Part shown: piece by piece, positions 1-12,803 of the stretch
Numbering within the stretch: position 1 is the first letter of the stretch
Layout of the letters: every line of letters begins with the position of its first letter
Assembly: GCA_002989075.1 (NCBI GenBank)
Contig: PSQN01000014.1
Location: forward strand, 1,284,593 to 1,348,592
DNA: 64,000 nucleotides
Origin: Arthonia radiata
Lineage: Eukaryota; Ascomycota; Arthoniomycetes; Arthoniales; Arthoniaceae
Reading direction: 5' to 3'
Notes under the pieces: model-generated
Seen by the model: the letters and a program-made list of their open reading frames with translations, nothing else
The model's database searches: none
Told to the model about the DNA's origin: nothing
Translations under genes and position numbers: made by a program

Positions 1-2518
1 TGAGGACTTATTTGAGGGACTTTGGCTGAAACATTCGCCGTTGAGTCAAACGCAAAACGGCGGAGGGCGGAAGCAATAACGGTGGACGAGCTAACGTCGA
101 AAGCATGTTAGCGTGGGCTGCTATAATGCAGCGCCTTGTCAGCACTCAGGTACCAGCAAATCGGTCTTGCGCCGTACAAGTTCTCGACCTGGGATGGCAC
201 ATTAGCTTTCTGGATAACGGTCACGATGCTGGATGCGGAGGGGTTGTGAGCCTGCACTGATCGACACACCCAAGGCCTGTCATCTTGTCCTCCGCACAGG
301 TACCCGAGGCGATCGTGAACGAGTCAAAGCTGGTCATGAGTTCAAAACTTGGTACGAAGAGCTAAGCTGGCGGGGAAATTACCAGGCCTTTTCTGGAACA
401 ACAGGGGCGCGGGGACGGTTATGGCTTTCACGATCGTATCGCGAGTCAATAATCCGAAACCAGCTTATCGGCAGTTGCCCGAAGGGCCTTCCAGAAGACA
501 TGGGCAAAGACTCCCGAGAGCCGTGCAGGGCCTTAGCGTAGAAGAGGATCAAAACCGTGATCTTCGCTCGGAGGATTTCCCCTGAATGCTTGATGGACCG
601 AATGGAAGCTTTGGGCAAAGCGATGCGTCAACAGTGGTCGTTTCCGGCGAATCAGCATTTCAATTTACGCTGGCGCGGCGTCGTTGTTGATGTGATCCAC
701 GGACAGCACGATGAAAGACCGAGCTGATGCTGTTGAAATCGTAGGCAGCTTCAACAGAATCTACCGTGTATTTGCAGCTGTACAGTGGGATTACTGTGTT
801 GCTGGTATGCGCCTAATCGCGACCGTTGCGCTATGGCGGCAATGTGATCAAGGGTTGCAGCGTTCAGCAGATGGCGTGTGCGCTACGGCTATCTCTGACA
901 GTGGTTCGGTGGGCAGCAGACAGTCGGCTGCATGATCCGTACATCTCCCGGCGGATGTTGTCGCTCGTCGAGAATCTGGAGCGTTCTGTTTCTTGGAGCT
1001 GAGGAGGCCTCCTGTCTCTGTTGGGCAGAACCATTATGCATGTGTCCTTCAGTGGGAGCTCCAACGTGAGGCGGTCAAGGCGCGGACATGACTCTCTGCA
1101 GAAACCGGTAAGTGATACTCCGTAGTAACCGAGCATCGTATCGCGCAATTCTCTGCGAAGATTCGGCCTTGACGTCTGGGCTTCGAAACTTGATCTTGGT
1201 GAGGGGAAGTTGACGCAGCAAAGTGGTGAATGCCCAGTAGAGGCATTGCCGGCGCCGGCAGACTTGATGAAGATGGCTCGTGCGCGGAGAGAGTCCGACG
1301 ACGAGGGCCATAACGCGAGTGGAGGGTGCGATGCGCTAAGGGTGGTAGTGCATATCTAGCGCGAGCGCGAGACAAACGCCGTTGCCTCGGGATAGGCGGG
1401 CGTCATGCACAACGGCGGGCTCGTCTGATCCATCACCGCACGGACACTCTGCTTCAATCTCTCTTCTGCATCTGATTCATCCATTCCCCCTCCACTGGGC
1501 CACTAACAAGGATCGTCATCTCCCTGACTCGCTCCCTCCAGCTGCGACTCCCTAGTTTGTGATGATCGCCCTTCCTCTCTCATGCTTCTATTCTTGCCTT
1601 CCAGACCACCCCCTCCAATCTCTCTTGCAAACACCTCGCTGACCTGACCGTGAGAACAGTCGCCGTAGTCTTTCGCTTGCTGAACCTGGCCCCAGTATCG
1701 GGTGTGTTTGGCGCTCGGTACTGGCAACAGGCACGTCGCGTCAGATGGAGACGGAGCCTTTGCGGACCTTTCCAGCTCTTGACGCGAGAGATGATGGCTC
1801 TCCGGCGGTGGTGGATGCAGCTCTAGTGTGATGTCCTGACCGTCGACTTGGGGCTCGTTCTATTACTTGTGCCCGACTAGCGCAGTGAAGCACCACCATC
1901 CGCACCGACCCATGACTCTGTGCCCGATGCAGTCACTATTGGCCTCTTTGCGTTGTGGGGCTGACGACGTTGCACTGAGATCGGACAGCAGCAAGCAGAC
2001 GCCGATGCGATGCTTACACTCGTCACCTGCTGAAGCGTGAAGCAAATGAGGCATTGATGGCGACGGCAAACGTGATGGGCCCCCAGAAGTACGGTGGTGC
2101 TGCAGTCGTTAATCTCCCTCAAATGATGCACGGTGATGGGAGCTAGCGGTTTCATGTGCGAGATACTGGAGGTCAAAGTGTAGTTCGTCATGTTTATGTG
2201 AGCCTACCTCTGCCCGTACTTTTACTTTATGCGCCTCCCCACATCTTGCAGAATCCGACTCAATCACCAATTTTTCGCTTTCTTACATAACCCATCGGTC
2301 TGTGCCCGACCACCCGCGACACGTTCCTTCGACCTGAACCGACGGTACATCCTACTCAATACTCAACACTATTCGGTCAGCCACGCTTCTGCACCTCGAC
2401 CCTTTGCGCCGTTGGATGATCTGCCGACCACCGTGCACACCATCCTTACCCGGCAAGGTTGCCACCTACACCCTGGCCTCACCCGCAGCCAGGCTCGCCT
2501 ATAGTTGTCTATAGAGGC
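1..2518. other. no supported gene
   Basis: No reading frame here has recognisable protein features. The open frames are under 110 codons, overlap on both strands and lack plausible splice partners. The last few hundred bases are C/T-rich and probably hold the promoter and 5' leader of the gene starting at 2519. Confidence 0.5.
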
Positions 2519-5500
2519 ATGTCCCATCGCTTCTACCAACATCAACACCACGACGTCAAGCCATCACCTTCCACTTCGCCCAGAAGCTTTCCTCCGGCAC
2601 CACATCAATCATCGGTAAGTCCATACTCTGGCGGTGACCACGCGCGTGTAGTCGCAGTGTCAGCAGCAGCAGCTTGCCATTGTGCATCGTCTCCACACAA
2701 CGTTTGTGTCATCCTCTCGCACGATCGGACAAGCGACGATCGGGTCCAGGCAGCAGCACAGCAATCCGGAGTCGGACCTCTGACAGTAACAGCCCTTTTT
2801 CTGGCACTACAAGAGAAAAGAGCGAAAAGCTGCGCATGAACTATGACCAGCTGCAGCCCATCGGCACCATTGACACCTTGCGCCACTAGTTTGCTGTCCC
2901 AGGCCAGGACCGTTGCGGATCCTTGACATGGTCCTTGGATTAAGCGCTTCACACAACCCCTGCCAACTCACTAACCTGACGCATCGTTCTCGCACCATGC
3001 CTCTTCACCACCTGAACCCTCTCATTTTACCAACAATTGTAAACAAAGAAGTACCCTCCTCTGTGGAGCCGGCTCTTCGTTCTGAAAAGGCTCATCGTCG
3101 CCGGCTCGGCTGTATACTTGTTTTCGATTTCTCTTGACCGTGACGCAGCATTATTGAAGTAAAACAAAACACAAACCGTACCTGCTGCCTGTAAGCATAA
3201 CGCCTCTGGATGATCGACCGCTTACCGATCACCATCCGTTGCTTGCCTCAACCTTCCCGATCAGACCCGGACAACTGAAGGGACGATCACACTCATCCTG
3301 GTCGTCGTGCTGTTTGGATGCAGGTATTCTTACATCCCTCCATGCATGCCCGGTCTTTCGAGGTCGTTGCTGCTGCTGCTGCTGCTGCCCCTCACCTCAA
3401 CGAGCTTTGACAGCTTATGTGCAATCGCTGGCGAGCCATCTGCTGACGGTTTGCTTGACAGTCCCGAACTTATTCAGCACCGCCAGATCAAACACAAGCT
3501 TCACCAGTCCATTCATTTCACCCTCACTACTCCCACCCATCAGCCCAGGCTCAGCAGGAGAATTATCAACAAAGCTACGCACCCTATTCCCAGACCTCGT
3601 CTGGCCTGGGAATATATTCAGCACCACACGCCTCGCAGCCTCTCACTCAAACATCCTCCGGCTACGCGTCTCAGTATCATCAACCTTCGCTGACGCGCTC
3701 CTCGTCCGAAGGATTCAATCATTCCGGCGCAAGTCACAGTCAATACGGCTCCACAAGTTCCAGTGGGTACACTGGACCTTGGAGCTCCAGCGGTGAGTGC
3801 TTCATGAACGTGCACTCTTGATTAACGTGTCTGCATAGTAGGCGTGGACAAGCAGAATGTGTTCGCAAGCGAATTTGGAAGCTGACTCAAGAACCAGAAC
3901 AACCAGAGATGATGGCTGCCGCGCATCCCCTACGGACTCAGTTCCCAACTTACCCCACGCCCACCTCGAATTCACCTGCTTCGATCTCTTCTCCTCAAGA
4001 TCATCATCGCGGAGCTTCTTATCGCCCTCCTTACGCTAATTCCTATTACTCACACTATCCTCTCCCAAGCACCTCACAGTACCTTCCGAATTCTGCCAGC
4101 TCGACCTATTCAACTTCTCAATCACAGGTATCAACACAGTATCAGGCCAGTCATGTCCTACCTTCACCGTCATCATACTCACAATCTGGGTTCATGGACC
4201 AGAGTCCCCGAGATCGGTCGTTTCAAGCTCCAATGCAGCTCTCAAGTCAATACATGGGCCCTCCTCAGAGTGCACACGCGAAGCCACCAGGCAGCTCAGC
4301 GGGTCAACCAGGCGTGAGTGCAGGCGGCCGCTCTCATCAAGGCGCGGCTCCAGGTCCAATTCCGGCGACACAACCTGTGGTCACACAAAAAGGCCCTGAT
4401 GGGCAGCAAGTCATTCAATTCGAGTACTCGCGAGATCGTGTAAAGGTCGTGTACGACATCGTGTGCAACACCGACTCTGTGGACACGACGAAATTGCCAG
4501 CTGAATTCAAGGAGACAAACGCCGTGTACCCCAAGGCTCGCGTGAAAGAGGTGTACAAAGGTAATCGCTGGGAATATGAGGCGCGATGCAACGAATTGGG
4601 ATGGGCATTAGCAGAGCTAAATCCTTCCATTCGCGGAAAGAGAGGTGTCATCCAGCGTGCCGTCGACAGTCTTCGCAATTGCTCCATGGATCCACAACAG
4701 CGTAGTCGAAGGGTCCGAAGGCTGCAGAAAGTCACCAAGCGACAGCAGACCCAGAAGCAGAACAACATGTCCGGCGCGACGTCCATGGCCGGTGGTCTGC
4801 AAAACACGGCGGCGTTTAAGCAGGAGCCTTTGCCTCTTCCGCCGACACAACAGCACCACATGTTGAACCCGGATGAGATGTCTCGCGGCAGCGGTACGTT
4901 CCATTACAGAATGTGAAAAACTTCCAGATCGCCAAGTCTGGTGAAGTACCTGCCTCTGCCAGTGCGTCACTGTACGTGAAACCGGCCGAGCGCGTGTGAC
5001 TGCCAGACTCCTCCTCTGCCGGTGTATCCCGCTGCTCATGACCCTTCGCTGCAGGTCTTCATTTCAGGACATGTGCTGACGCTTTCTCTCCGTGCAGTCG
5101 ACAGCTCAGACTTTGAATGGTCTCCACACGAAGTTGGTCAGTCCGAATTCCCGCGTGATGCATTCACACAATCTCCACTCGTATCGCCCGTCCAGGGGAG
5201 ATCAGTGTCGCGACGAACGACCATGACCACCAATGCATCCGACGAGGGTGCAAGGTCTCAGCATGGGCCATATGTCACCGAGTCATCGGCCTCACCCAGA
5301 CAGCCATTCCGCTATAGCGATCAAGACCTCTTTGGCAACGTCCAAGGCATGAACATGCCTACATACTTACCAATCAAAGACGTCGAGGGCATTCAGGTGA
5401 AGATTCCAAAGGTTTTCACCCAAGACGTCGATGGCATTGTCGATGACTGGCGCTCCAAGTACGCTGTCTTTCCTCAAGCCAGCCACGAAGACTTCGGAGG

Positions 5501-5910
5501 GAATCAGTCTCCTCTTTGGCGTGCCAGGTCAACTGAAAAGATCACACTGCCGAACGGCAAAGAATACGAAGTTGAGATCCCACAAGCATCCAGCAGCGAG
5601 CATCAGCAGAAACAAACTCTCAACGAGATTGGCTACCGCATGAGCTGGCAACGTCGTCAGGAGTTTTGTGATTCCAAATCGGATCCTCAACTTCCTCGCA
5701 CCATGTTCTTGCAGCGCTCGAGTTCGTATTATACCGATTCCCTGATCAAAGTACGAGTACTGACGTTGCCTTCCAGTGGACAAGTACAGGCAGCACATGT
5801 CTGAGCAATTCCGCAAGAATCACCGCGAACCGCCGTCCCACTTTGAGACACGGCCAGGCCGCGCTCGCTGGCAGCAGCGTCGAGCACCCGTCGCCGAAGC
5901 CAGCGCATGA
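2519..5910 (+). CDS. Gln/Ser/Tyr-rich conserved fungal protein, probable nuclear regulator, five exons
   Basis: Exons by phase: 2519-2614, 3462-3792, 3856-4893, 5098-5721, 5777-5910, giving about 740 aa. The first third is low-complexity Ser/Tyr/Gln/Pro. A folded core around residues 290-390 carries FEYSRDRVKVVYDIVC, a Tyr/Lys-rich middle and GKRGVIQRAVDSLRN, followed by a basic Arg/Lys helix. This resembles a fungal domain of unknown function (from memory, DUF8032-like). A second ordered block lies in exon 4 (KIPKVFTQDVDGIVDDW). Exon 1 is joined across an 847-nt intron with GTAAGT donor and CTGAC...ACAG acceptor, the least certain junction. The exon 4/5 intron uses a GTTCGT donor; it is preferred because exon 5 then reads as a charged tail (DKYRQHMSEQFRKNHR). 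A shorter form stopping at 4916 is possible if the 4894-5097 intron is not removed. Composition suggests a transcription-related nuclear protein; no function is proven. Confidence 0.72.
3368..3388 (+). repeat. (TGC)7 microsatellite
   Basis: Seven TGC units lie inside the proposed long first intron of the 2519-5910 gene. All three frames around it are interrupted soon after, so it is not read here as coding. Confidence 0.8.
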
Positions 5911-7077
5911 GTCGGGAGGCACACATTCGCTATATCTGAGACACACACGAATCAGCCTCGGCCGGTTCTCGCGTGAAAACAGTCGTCTGTCAAAGAATTT
6001 GTACAATTTTACTTCAAAATTGAAAACGAGGTCATGTCGGGAGTGGTTTGTGGGAGTGTCAGGCCCAGGGGAGACTGCGTTGCTATGCATTGAAAGGGAT
6101 TACGAGTATGATGAGTTTACGTTGACTGTATAATATGGGTGGCAGAGTGCATTCCTCGTCTGTACCGTCGCCGCCGTCCGCAGAGATACTGATCGATGTT
6201 TCGAGACACTTGGCCGATTACGGCTAGTGACACCGTTACAAGACCATTCTTCCTTTTCTTCTGGTACAACATGCTCGACTTTGATCATTTCTCCTACAAG
6301 GTTTCTTCTACACTCTCAAACATAACGTCATTTTTCCGTGCTGACACAGCTACGACTTCATAGTGCTTCAGAATCCGAGTGGGTGTATAGAGGGTGGGAC
6401 AAGCTAGACTTCTGCAATAGCTACGAAAAAGACGGCCATGTGAAAGGTGTGACATCTCACGTTACGACTTGCTAAGCACAACGTGTTTGAGACGGCAGAT
6501 AGTATGTCTTAGAGTTGAGCATTGATGTCTTCATCGGCGACTCAAGATGGAAGGACGGCATGGACCCGGCTTCTCAGATCGGAAGATCATGATCTTGCAT
6601 GATATAGCATCGGCATCGTTCGAAGCACGCAGCTGCGGATGAACAGTGGTCCGCTCCGCCTCTGAAAAGGCACACGAATCTCTCAGGCTGGGCAATCTGG
6701 GACCGAATGCAATATCAATGAATTTTCATTATGCGGTTGAGGACTTGTACTGGATGTGGCTACCAAGATCTGCACTGGCCTTCCGTGCAGCATACGGATG
6801 CTACTTACTTGCGAGCACTGTATTTGCACGACGGCGAGTATCTTCGTCCCCTTTTCAGAGTGTTGTTCAACGATTTTGGTCGAATCTCAGGGTGCAAGCT
6901 TGGCAACTCTATTAGTGTAGCATGGGGACACGCATTTTGAAGTCGACCTTGGCGCTATCCATAATTGGTTAGATCGTTTGTAAAGTGTACAGTCATCTTC
7001 ACTCACTCATTACTGCAGCATCAATTGTGCAGAAACCGACCGGCTGAGCACCCAAGCAAGATTTTCTGAGCACGTGC
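5911..7077. other. intergenic, no supported gene
   Basis: Probably the 3' end of the upstream gene and the promoter of the arginyl-tRNA synthetase gene. Small open frames on both strands have no family features. Confidence 0.5.
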
Positions 7078-9375
7078 ATGCCGTGTACTATTGCTTTTCG
7101 AACGGTCGCAGGCAACTTCTTGAAGAAACAGGCAAAACTGTTTGTGAACAGCAACGCGTCCAATTGCGCGCATTACGCTGTAAACCCTTTCAAGTTGACC
7201 ACGACTGCGGCTCGTCGGCATAGGGCCTTCTCGTCAAGCATGGCGGTCAACAACGAAGCCGGCGGAGCTTCGACAGTGGACTCTCTGACTGGATCATTAC
7301 AGCAATTCGGCATCGACTCCCTCCCACGATTCGCCAACGCATATCCAGTGAATAATCCTGTAGACGTGTATCGATCGCACATCGCCTCAGTCCTGGCGCC
7401 ACTGGCCGGCGTGAACGCGGACATCGTTTATCCAGCCCTCCAATGGACCTCTACGCTTGAGAAAGGCGACCTCACATTGCCCATTCCCGCGCTTCGCTTG
7501 AAGGGCAAGAAACCTGACGAACTTGCAGCGTCGATTGCAGAAAAGGTCGGTGTCTGATAATTAAGTTTCTAGGCGCCTGTTTCTAAATTGACATGTTTCC
7601 TAGTTCCCGGATGACCCTTTGGTTCAAAAGCCCAGCCCACATGGGCCGTTCTTGGCGTTTTTCTTCAAGCCGGAGCCGCTGAACGAGATCGTGCTGTCGA
7701 CCATCACTAAGACTGGGCAACAGTATGGCTTCAATACTGACATAGGGCTTCGAGATCCTGCAAAACCCTCATCAGGTCGGAAACGGATCATCGTCGAATT
7801 CTCTTCGCCGAATATTGCCAAGCCGTTTCATGCTGGCCATCTTCGGAGTACAATCATTGGCGGCTTCCTTGCCAACCTCTACGAGCGGGTTGGGTGGGAG
7901 GTCACACGAATGAATTATCTTGGCGACTGGGGTAAGCAGTATGGTGTCCTTGCTCTGGGGTTTGAGAGGTTCGGGAGCGAAGACGAGCTCGCCAAGAATC
8001 CGATTGGCCATCTATACGACGTGTACGTAGAGATCAATAAAATCTCAAAGTCAGAAGCAGATCAGATTAAGGAAAAGCAAGAGCTAGTGAAGGAATTGCA
8101 GGTAAAGAAGCTCCTTCCGTGGTATAGGTGGATTTCCGCCGCGTTGGTTGACTTCCTACAGGGTAACAACGAGAGTGTGATCGAGCTTGAGCAGCAGATC
8201 GAAACGTTGCAGAAGAGCAGCATCGATGAAAAAGCTCGACAATATTTCAAGCGAATGGTGGACGGTGATGCGGACGCGGTAGGTATCTGGCGCAAGTTCC
8301 GAGCGCTGAGCATTGAGAAATACAAAGAGACCTACGCTCGGCTCAACATCCACTACGATGACTACTCTGGAGAATCGCAAATCAAAGATGAAAGCATGGA
8401 AAATGCAGCCCGCATCCTCGAAGAGCAAAATGTTTCTGAAGAATCCAAAGGCGCAGTCATTGTCGACCTGAGCAAACACGGAGCTAAGAAGCTCGGCAAA
8501 GCTTTGGTCAAGAAGTCAGATGGCACAAGTCTCTACCTCACTCGAGACATTGGCGCTATCATGGAGAGAGATGAAAAGTATCACTTTGACAAGATGATAT
8601 ATGTGATTGCCAATCAACAAGATATGCACGTGGCGCAGCTGTTCAAAATTGTGGAGCTGATGGGATTGAAAAGCCTTGCATCCAGGTGCGAACATGTCAA
8701 TTTCGGTATGGTCCTGGGCATGAGCACCCGGAAAGGGACAGCGAAGTTTCTCGATGACATTCTGCGAGACGTTGGAGATTACATGCACGAGGTCATGAGG
8801 AAGAATGAAGATAAGTACCAACAAGTCGATGATCCTGCTAAGACAGCAGATACCCTCGGCATTTCTGCGGTCATGGTACAAGATATGACTGGCAAGCGAA
8901 TCAACAACTATACATTCGACATGGGAAGGATGACCTCCTTTGAAGGCGATACCGGACCTTATCTCCAATACGCCCACGCTCGACTCTGCTCAATCACACG
9001 AAAAGCCCAAATGTCTGCTGAAGACCTCGCCGACGCTGACTTCTCCCTGCTCACAGGGAAGCACGCCACCGAGCTTGTGCGAGCACTTGCACAGTGGCCG
9101 GATGTTGTCCAGAATACCATCAAGACCAACGAGCCGATCACCGTCCTGACCTATCTCTTCAAGATGACCCACGCCTTGAGTGCGAGCTATGACCACTTGC
9201 AAGTCGTCGGCAGCGAATTGCCGACCAAGAAGGCTCGCCTGGCGCTATACACGTGCGCCCGACAAACATTATGGAATGGGATGAGGCTGTTGGGTCTCAA
9301 CCCGGTTGAGCGGTGAGTCTGAGAAATTTCATAGGTTCGATCGCACGTGCACTGACACCAGCGGCCAGGATGTGA
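7078..9375 (+). CDS. arginyl-tRNA synthetase, probable dual cytosolic/mitochondrial
   Basis: Class I synthetase that charges tRNA-Arg with arginine using ATP. Exons 7078-7545, 7604-9312 and 9369-9375 give 727 aa. The HIGH-type signature is HAGHLRSTIIG near residue 232, followed by NYLGDWGKQYG. The KMSKS-equivalent loop is MSTRKGTAKFLDD near 529. The last micro-exon adds only the final codons so that the protein ends in PVERM, the usual C-terminus of eukaryotic ArgRS. Removing the 58-nt intron 7546-7603 joins AEK to FPDDP. The first Met is followed by about 54 residues rich in Arg, Lys, Ala and Thr with no acidic residue, a mitochondrial presequence-like stretch. A second Met at 7240 (MAVNNEAGG, ATGG context) would give the cytosolic form. 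No second ArgRS gene is in the window. Confidence 0.95.
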
Positions 9376-11024
9376 ATCGAAACAGCATGCGTATATCCTC
9401 GGACGATTGGTCTCGCGTCTCACAGAGATGCGAAACAAGTCGAAAGAATGCTCAGGTCGCACAACAGAAGCTACGCTGGGCAACCGGCAGCCTCGACGAT
9501 GCCCGAACCAGACTTTCGTATGCCCAGAACGGTAGCCGGTATCTCTGGTCAGACCTGACGGTCGCATAAAAAGAGGGGAGAGGCTCTCCTTATGAGATCG
9601 GCCTCATCTTAGTTCACCTCGAGCTCTGGAGCATCTAGCTCGTACAGAGCCTCATCGGCGCGTGCTACGATGAGAAAAGCAAATAACCTTCGAGCAGCAG
9701 TTCGGCGGGATCGGTAGCTCCCATGGCAAAAGTCGCGGTAAGGCGAGCACTTAGGTGCACCTTTGGGAGGATACCCTGCTGATTGGGCAGACAGGACGTT
9801 GGTGTCTCAGAGCATTCTGCGCTGGCAGTGGAGGAAAGGTGGAGCGAGCGAGAGGGTTGAACGAAAGCAGACAAGTGAAGTCGTTAGGCGCAGCTCTACT
9901 GCAGCTTGTCGACGCTCCATTGGTGCTCCCCGCAGTAAGAAGCGGTGAGGAAGAATACATCGTATTGCTCTTCTCGCAGTACCCTCATTGCCATCCATTA
10001 TGGTCCGCAAATTGTTGATTTCTGAGCAGTTACTTGGGTCGCAGTCGTGAGGTCGGACATCGTTGAGTGTGGCCAATGGTCGCGTTTATGCATGTAGAAC
10101 TGCCGATCTTTCGAGCCTTGGGCACAACTTGGGCACCCAAGTTCACAATGTCTCGAAATATTACACAAATACAAGATGGAACACTCGTGATGAGACTGAG
10201 GAGCCGCATGCGATGGGTTGCGAATGCTCGGTAGCGAAATTGAAGTTGACCAGTGCCCGATTCGGACAGCCCAATGCGAGACAGGTACTTCCCGCCAAGT
10301 ACCTCTCTCGACCAAGATGAGGAAACAGCTAGGGTCAGAAGCGCACCAGTGGGTGATGGCTCCTGAACGTTTGGATGGCATTGCGCGTCTATGGCAAGAA
10401 CGATGCACTCGTCTCGCGTCCGCAGTTGCCTGCCCTAAACGCCAATCCGCTTAACTCTCATGCATCTTGACGACGTTTCCCTCTGCCACTTTTCTCTCCC
10501 CCCTCTCCTCGCATCACTCTCTCGCTCGCAATAGTCTGGCCCCAGTTCATCCATGTGGTGTCGAGATTTCTGTTCCTTTCCATCGTCCTCCCTCATCACT
10601 CTTATCACAATCATCAACATCCCCGCCCATCATCATGCACACAGATTTCGTCACAGTACTCTTTCTCCCCACCATCGGAACGTAAGGCTTCGCCACACTC
10701 TCGAAACATCGTCATCCGGGTGCTACAGCGTGCAAAGCCCAAGTCGAGAGCCTTGCACCTGTTCACCTTCTACCCCTCCTCCGAAACGATGCAACACAGC
10801 GCCGTTGGAACCTCAATCCACCTCAAGGCCACTGCTTGCCTCAATCTACGTCTGCCGTCGTCCTCTACAGATAACAGCTGCATCAACCGCCGGTAGCACG
10901 AGTCGTCATCGCAACAGCGAGGAAACTTCCCCCTCCCCGAAACAGATACCGGGTACAGACCCTTGTTTTGGCGCCTGAATTTTAAGGATACCACAACGAA
11001 TCATTCTTTCGTCCGGCACCGACC
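9376..11024. other. intergenic; C/T-rich leader before the next gene
   Basis: I see no supported gene in 9376-10450. From about 10475 to 10700 the plus strand is strongly pyrimidine-rich (runs of CTCTC and TCATC), typical of a fungal promoter/5' UTR. The open frames in 10467-10996 lack Met-initiated domain features and are probably leader sequence of the gene at 11025. Confidence 0.5.
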
Positions 11025-12803
11025 ATGGCTGCTGCTCGCTTCCAACCAACTTGCGATACCGTACCCGACGAGGACCAGGGCGACCGTGTCACCCTCCTTA
11101 CCGGCAGTTTTCCGCCCAAGAGTTCTAAGAGCAGAAGAGTCCCTGCCAGCGTTGGCAGCGATAGCGGCTACTCCTCTCTTTCTAAGGTCTCTAGGGCATC
11201 TTCTAGCTCCAAGACCAGTGACGGCAAGACTCTCAAGCCGCCGCGAGACCCAGCCAGCCTACACTCCTCCAGAGCGAGAACGTCCAATAATGCGACCAAG
11301 AGCACCGCGCCCGTATCTGCCAACGTCTCGAGATCATCCTCGCGTTCGCAGTCGAAAGTCCGTACTTCGAGTCACTCTTGCCAGGATCCAAACTGCGACG
11401 ACTGCAAGATGAGTCGCAAACAATCTGGCGCTCCTCCTCCGCCCTTGAATACCAGCGGCCATTGGGAGAGAAGATCTACAAGTGCGGCTCCGTCACCTCA
11501 TCCAATTTCTCCACCACAAGTTCCCTACACAGCTCCTCAACCCGTACTGGCCCCGCCCGTCCCTCACTATGCGCCTCCTCCAGCTGCTGTGCCTCGACAA
11601 CAAACTCGTGGTCCATCCGCGCCTCCGACTCGGCCCATAAGTATTGCTGCACCAGGTACTTTGGTGTATCCGTCACCTTCACCAGCGCAGCAGAGACCAC
11701 CCAGCTTTCATATGCCTACCAATACACCGCCATACCCACCGCAACAGCTAGCACTGCCATCAAGGGGAACACCTTATGCTCCGCAAGGCACGTATATCAC
11801 GACTGATGCCCACAGGGGACGCCTTTCTCACCCAGCTCCTCCTCCGCCCACCAGACCGACCATACCACACCGCCCAACGGATGCGACTGTTGCTCCTGGC
11901 CGCCGGACTTCTATGTACGGTGGGGCGCAAGTACATCAGTATAGCTCCACACCACCGACTGGGTACTATGAACAGGGGCAGATTGAGATGGGACCGCCGC
12001 CGGCACCACAAACCCACGGATATCCGCCGCGAACTTCCTCGTACCAGCCGGTATATGATGATCACAACAGGCGCCAATCAATGAGCTACGACCAACCAGG
12101 CTATTTCGATATCGATCCACAGCGGACCATAAGGGCTCAACGAGAGCCACCTGCACGCCCATCAATACTAGGCCATCCCTCAGGCAAGAGCAAGTCAACA
12201 TCATACTGGGCCGATGGTGCATCACATATGGCGACTGTCGAGAGGACTGTGCCCATGCAAAGATACGAGAAGATCAATCATGATTCTCAGCGCGCCCGTG
12301 CTTATCAAGATCGATTTGACGCTCAAGTCCACGGTGACACAGACGCTCTTGCGGAAGAATTATCGTTCATGGATGTTGGCCTACCGCCTTCGCCACAGCA
12401 CCGTCGAATGAGCCAGTCGCATCATGGACGGACACAAAGTCGCGCTGGTAGTTCTGCAAGCCGACTAAGCACGGATACAGCCGGCGTGAAGCTAAGCATT
12501 GAGCCAAATGGTTTTGAGGTCTCTGGCAACCTGGAAGGCAATACTTTGACCTATACCACCACTGCAGACGGCAGACCATCCGTCACAATGATTGGGAGTG
12601 GAAGCCCTACCAAGACCCGCGACACCGCTTACGTGCCAGGAAGTAGCCTGCGGAGCAGCAACGGCAGCTTTGCCGAGCGTAGCGGCAGACGCAGGGCTCC
12701 TGTAGCGTCTCCCACGGAAAGCGCGACGATGGTCTCCAGCAGTGTGAGTCGGCGTCAGAGTGTTGCCGGACGTCGACCGAGCCACGGTCATCGCCCACGC
12801 TGA
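11025..12803 (+). CDS. disordered Pro/Ser-rich fungal protein, single exon, 592 aa
   Basis: Not recognised as a named family. The N-terminal 130 residues are Ser/Arg/Lys-rich and end in a small Cys cluster (SHSCQDPNCDDCKMSRK) that could bind a metal. Residues about 135-340 are Pro/Tyr/Gln-rich with many PPP and PSP runs. Around residue 410 is a charged helical stretch (YEKINHDSQRARAYQDRFD), the part most likely to be conserved. The tail is again Ser/Arg-rich (SVSRRQSVAGRRP). No signal peptide or membrane segment. The start at 11025 (ACCATGG) is a strong initiation context. Composition fits a cytoskeletal, nuclear or RNA-associated scaffold, but that is only inference. Confidence 0.85.
   Translation: MAAARFQPTCDTVPDEDQGDRVTLLTGSFPPKSSKSRRVPASVGSDSGYSSLSKVSRASSSSKTSDGKTLKPPRDPASLHSSRARTSNNATKSTAPVSANVSRSSSRSQSKVRTSSHSCQDPNCDDCKMSRKQSGAPPPPLNTSGHWERRSTSAAPSPHPISPPQVPYTAPQPVLAPPVPHYAPPPAAVPRQQTRGPSAPPTRPISIAAPGTLVYPSPSPAQQRPPSFHMPTNTPPYPPQQLALPSRGTPYAPQGTYITTDAHRGRLSHPAPPPPTRPTIPHRPTDATVAPGRRTSMYGGAQVHQYSSTPPTGYYEQGQIEMGPPPAPQTHGYPPRTSSYQPVYDDHNRRQSMSYDQPGYFDIDPQRTIRAQREPPARPSILGHPSGKSKSTSYWADGASHMATVERTVPMQRYEKINHDSQRARAYQDRFDAQVHGDTDALAEELSFMDVGLPPSPQHRRMSQSHHGRTQSRAGSSASRLSTDTAGVKLSIEPNGFEVSGNLEGNTLTYTTTADGRPSVTMIGSGSPTKTRDTAYVPGSSLRSSNGSFAERSGRRRAPVASPTESATMVSSSVSRRQSVAGRRPSHGHRPR

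Noticed and set aside
1-2200. Open frames such as 233-541 and 1877-2191
   Set aside because: They are short, overlapped on the opposite strand and without any domain or conserved-looking motif.
3239-3796. Leu-rich 128- and 185-codon plus-strand frames, one starting with a signal-peptide-like LLLLLLLPL run
   Set aside because: The Leu/Cys/Ala run is just the (TGC)7 repeat read in different frames. The third frame from 3462 gives Ser/Gln-rich sequence continuous with the next exon.
6646-6940. Overlapping 89- and 69-codon plus-strand frames
   Set aside because: One of the two must be noncoding, neither has a recognisable motif, and both lie in probable promoter DNA of the ArgRS gene.
9313-9368. 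GGTTCGATCGC resembling a tRNA B box
   Set aside because: It lies in an ArgRS intron, with no A box or foldable acceptor stem around it.
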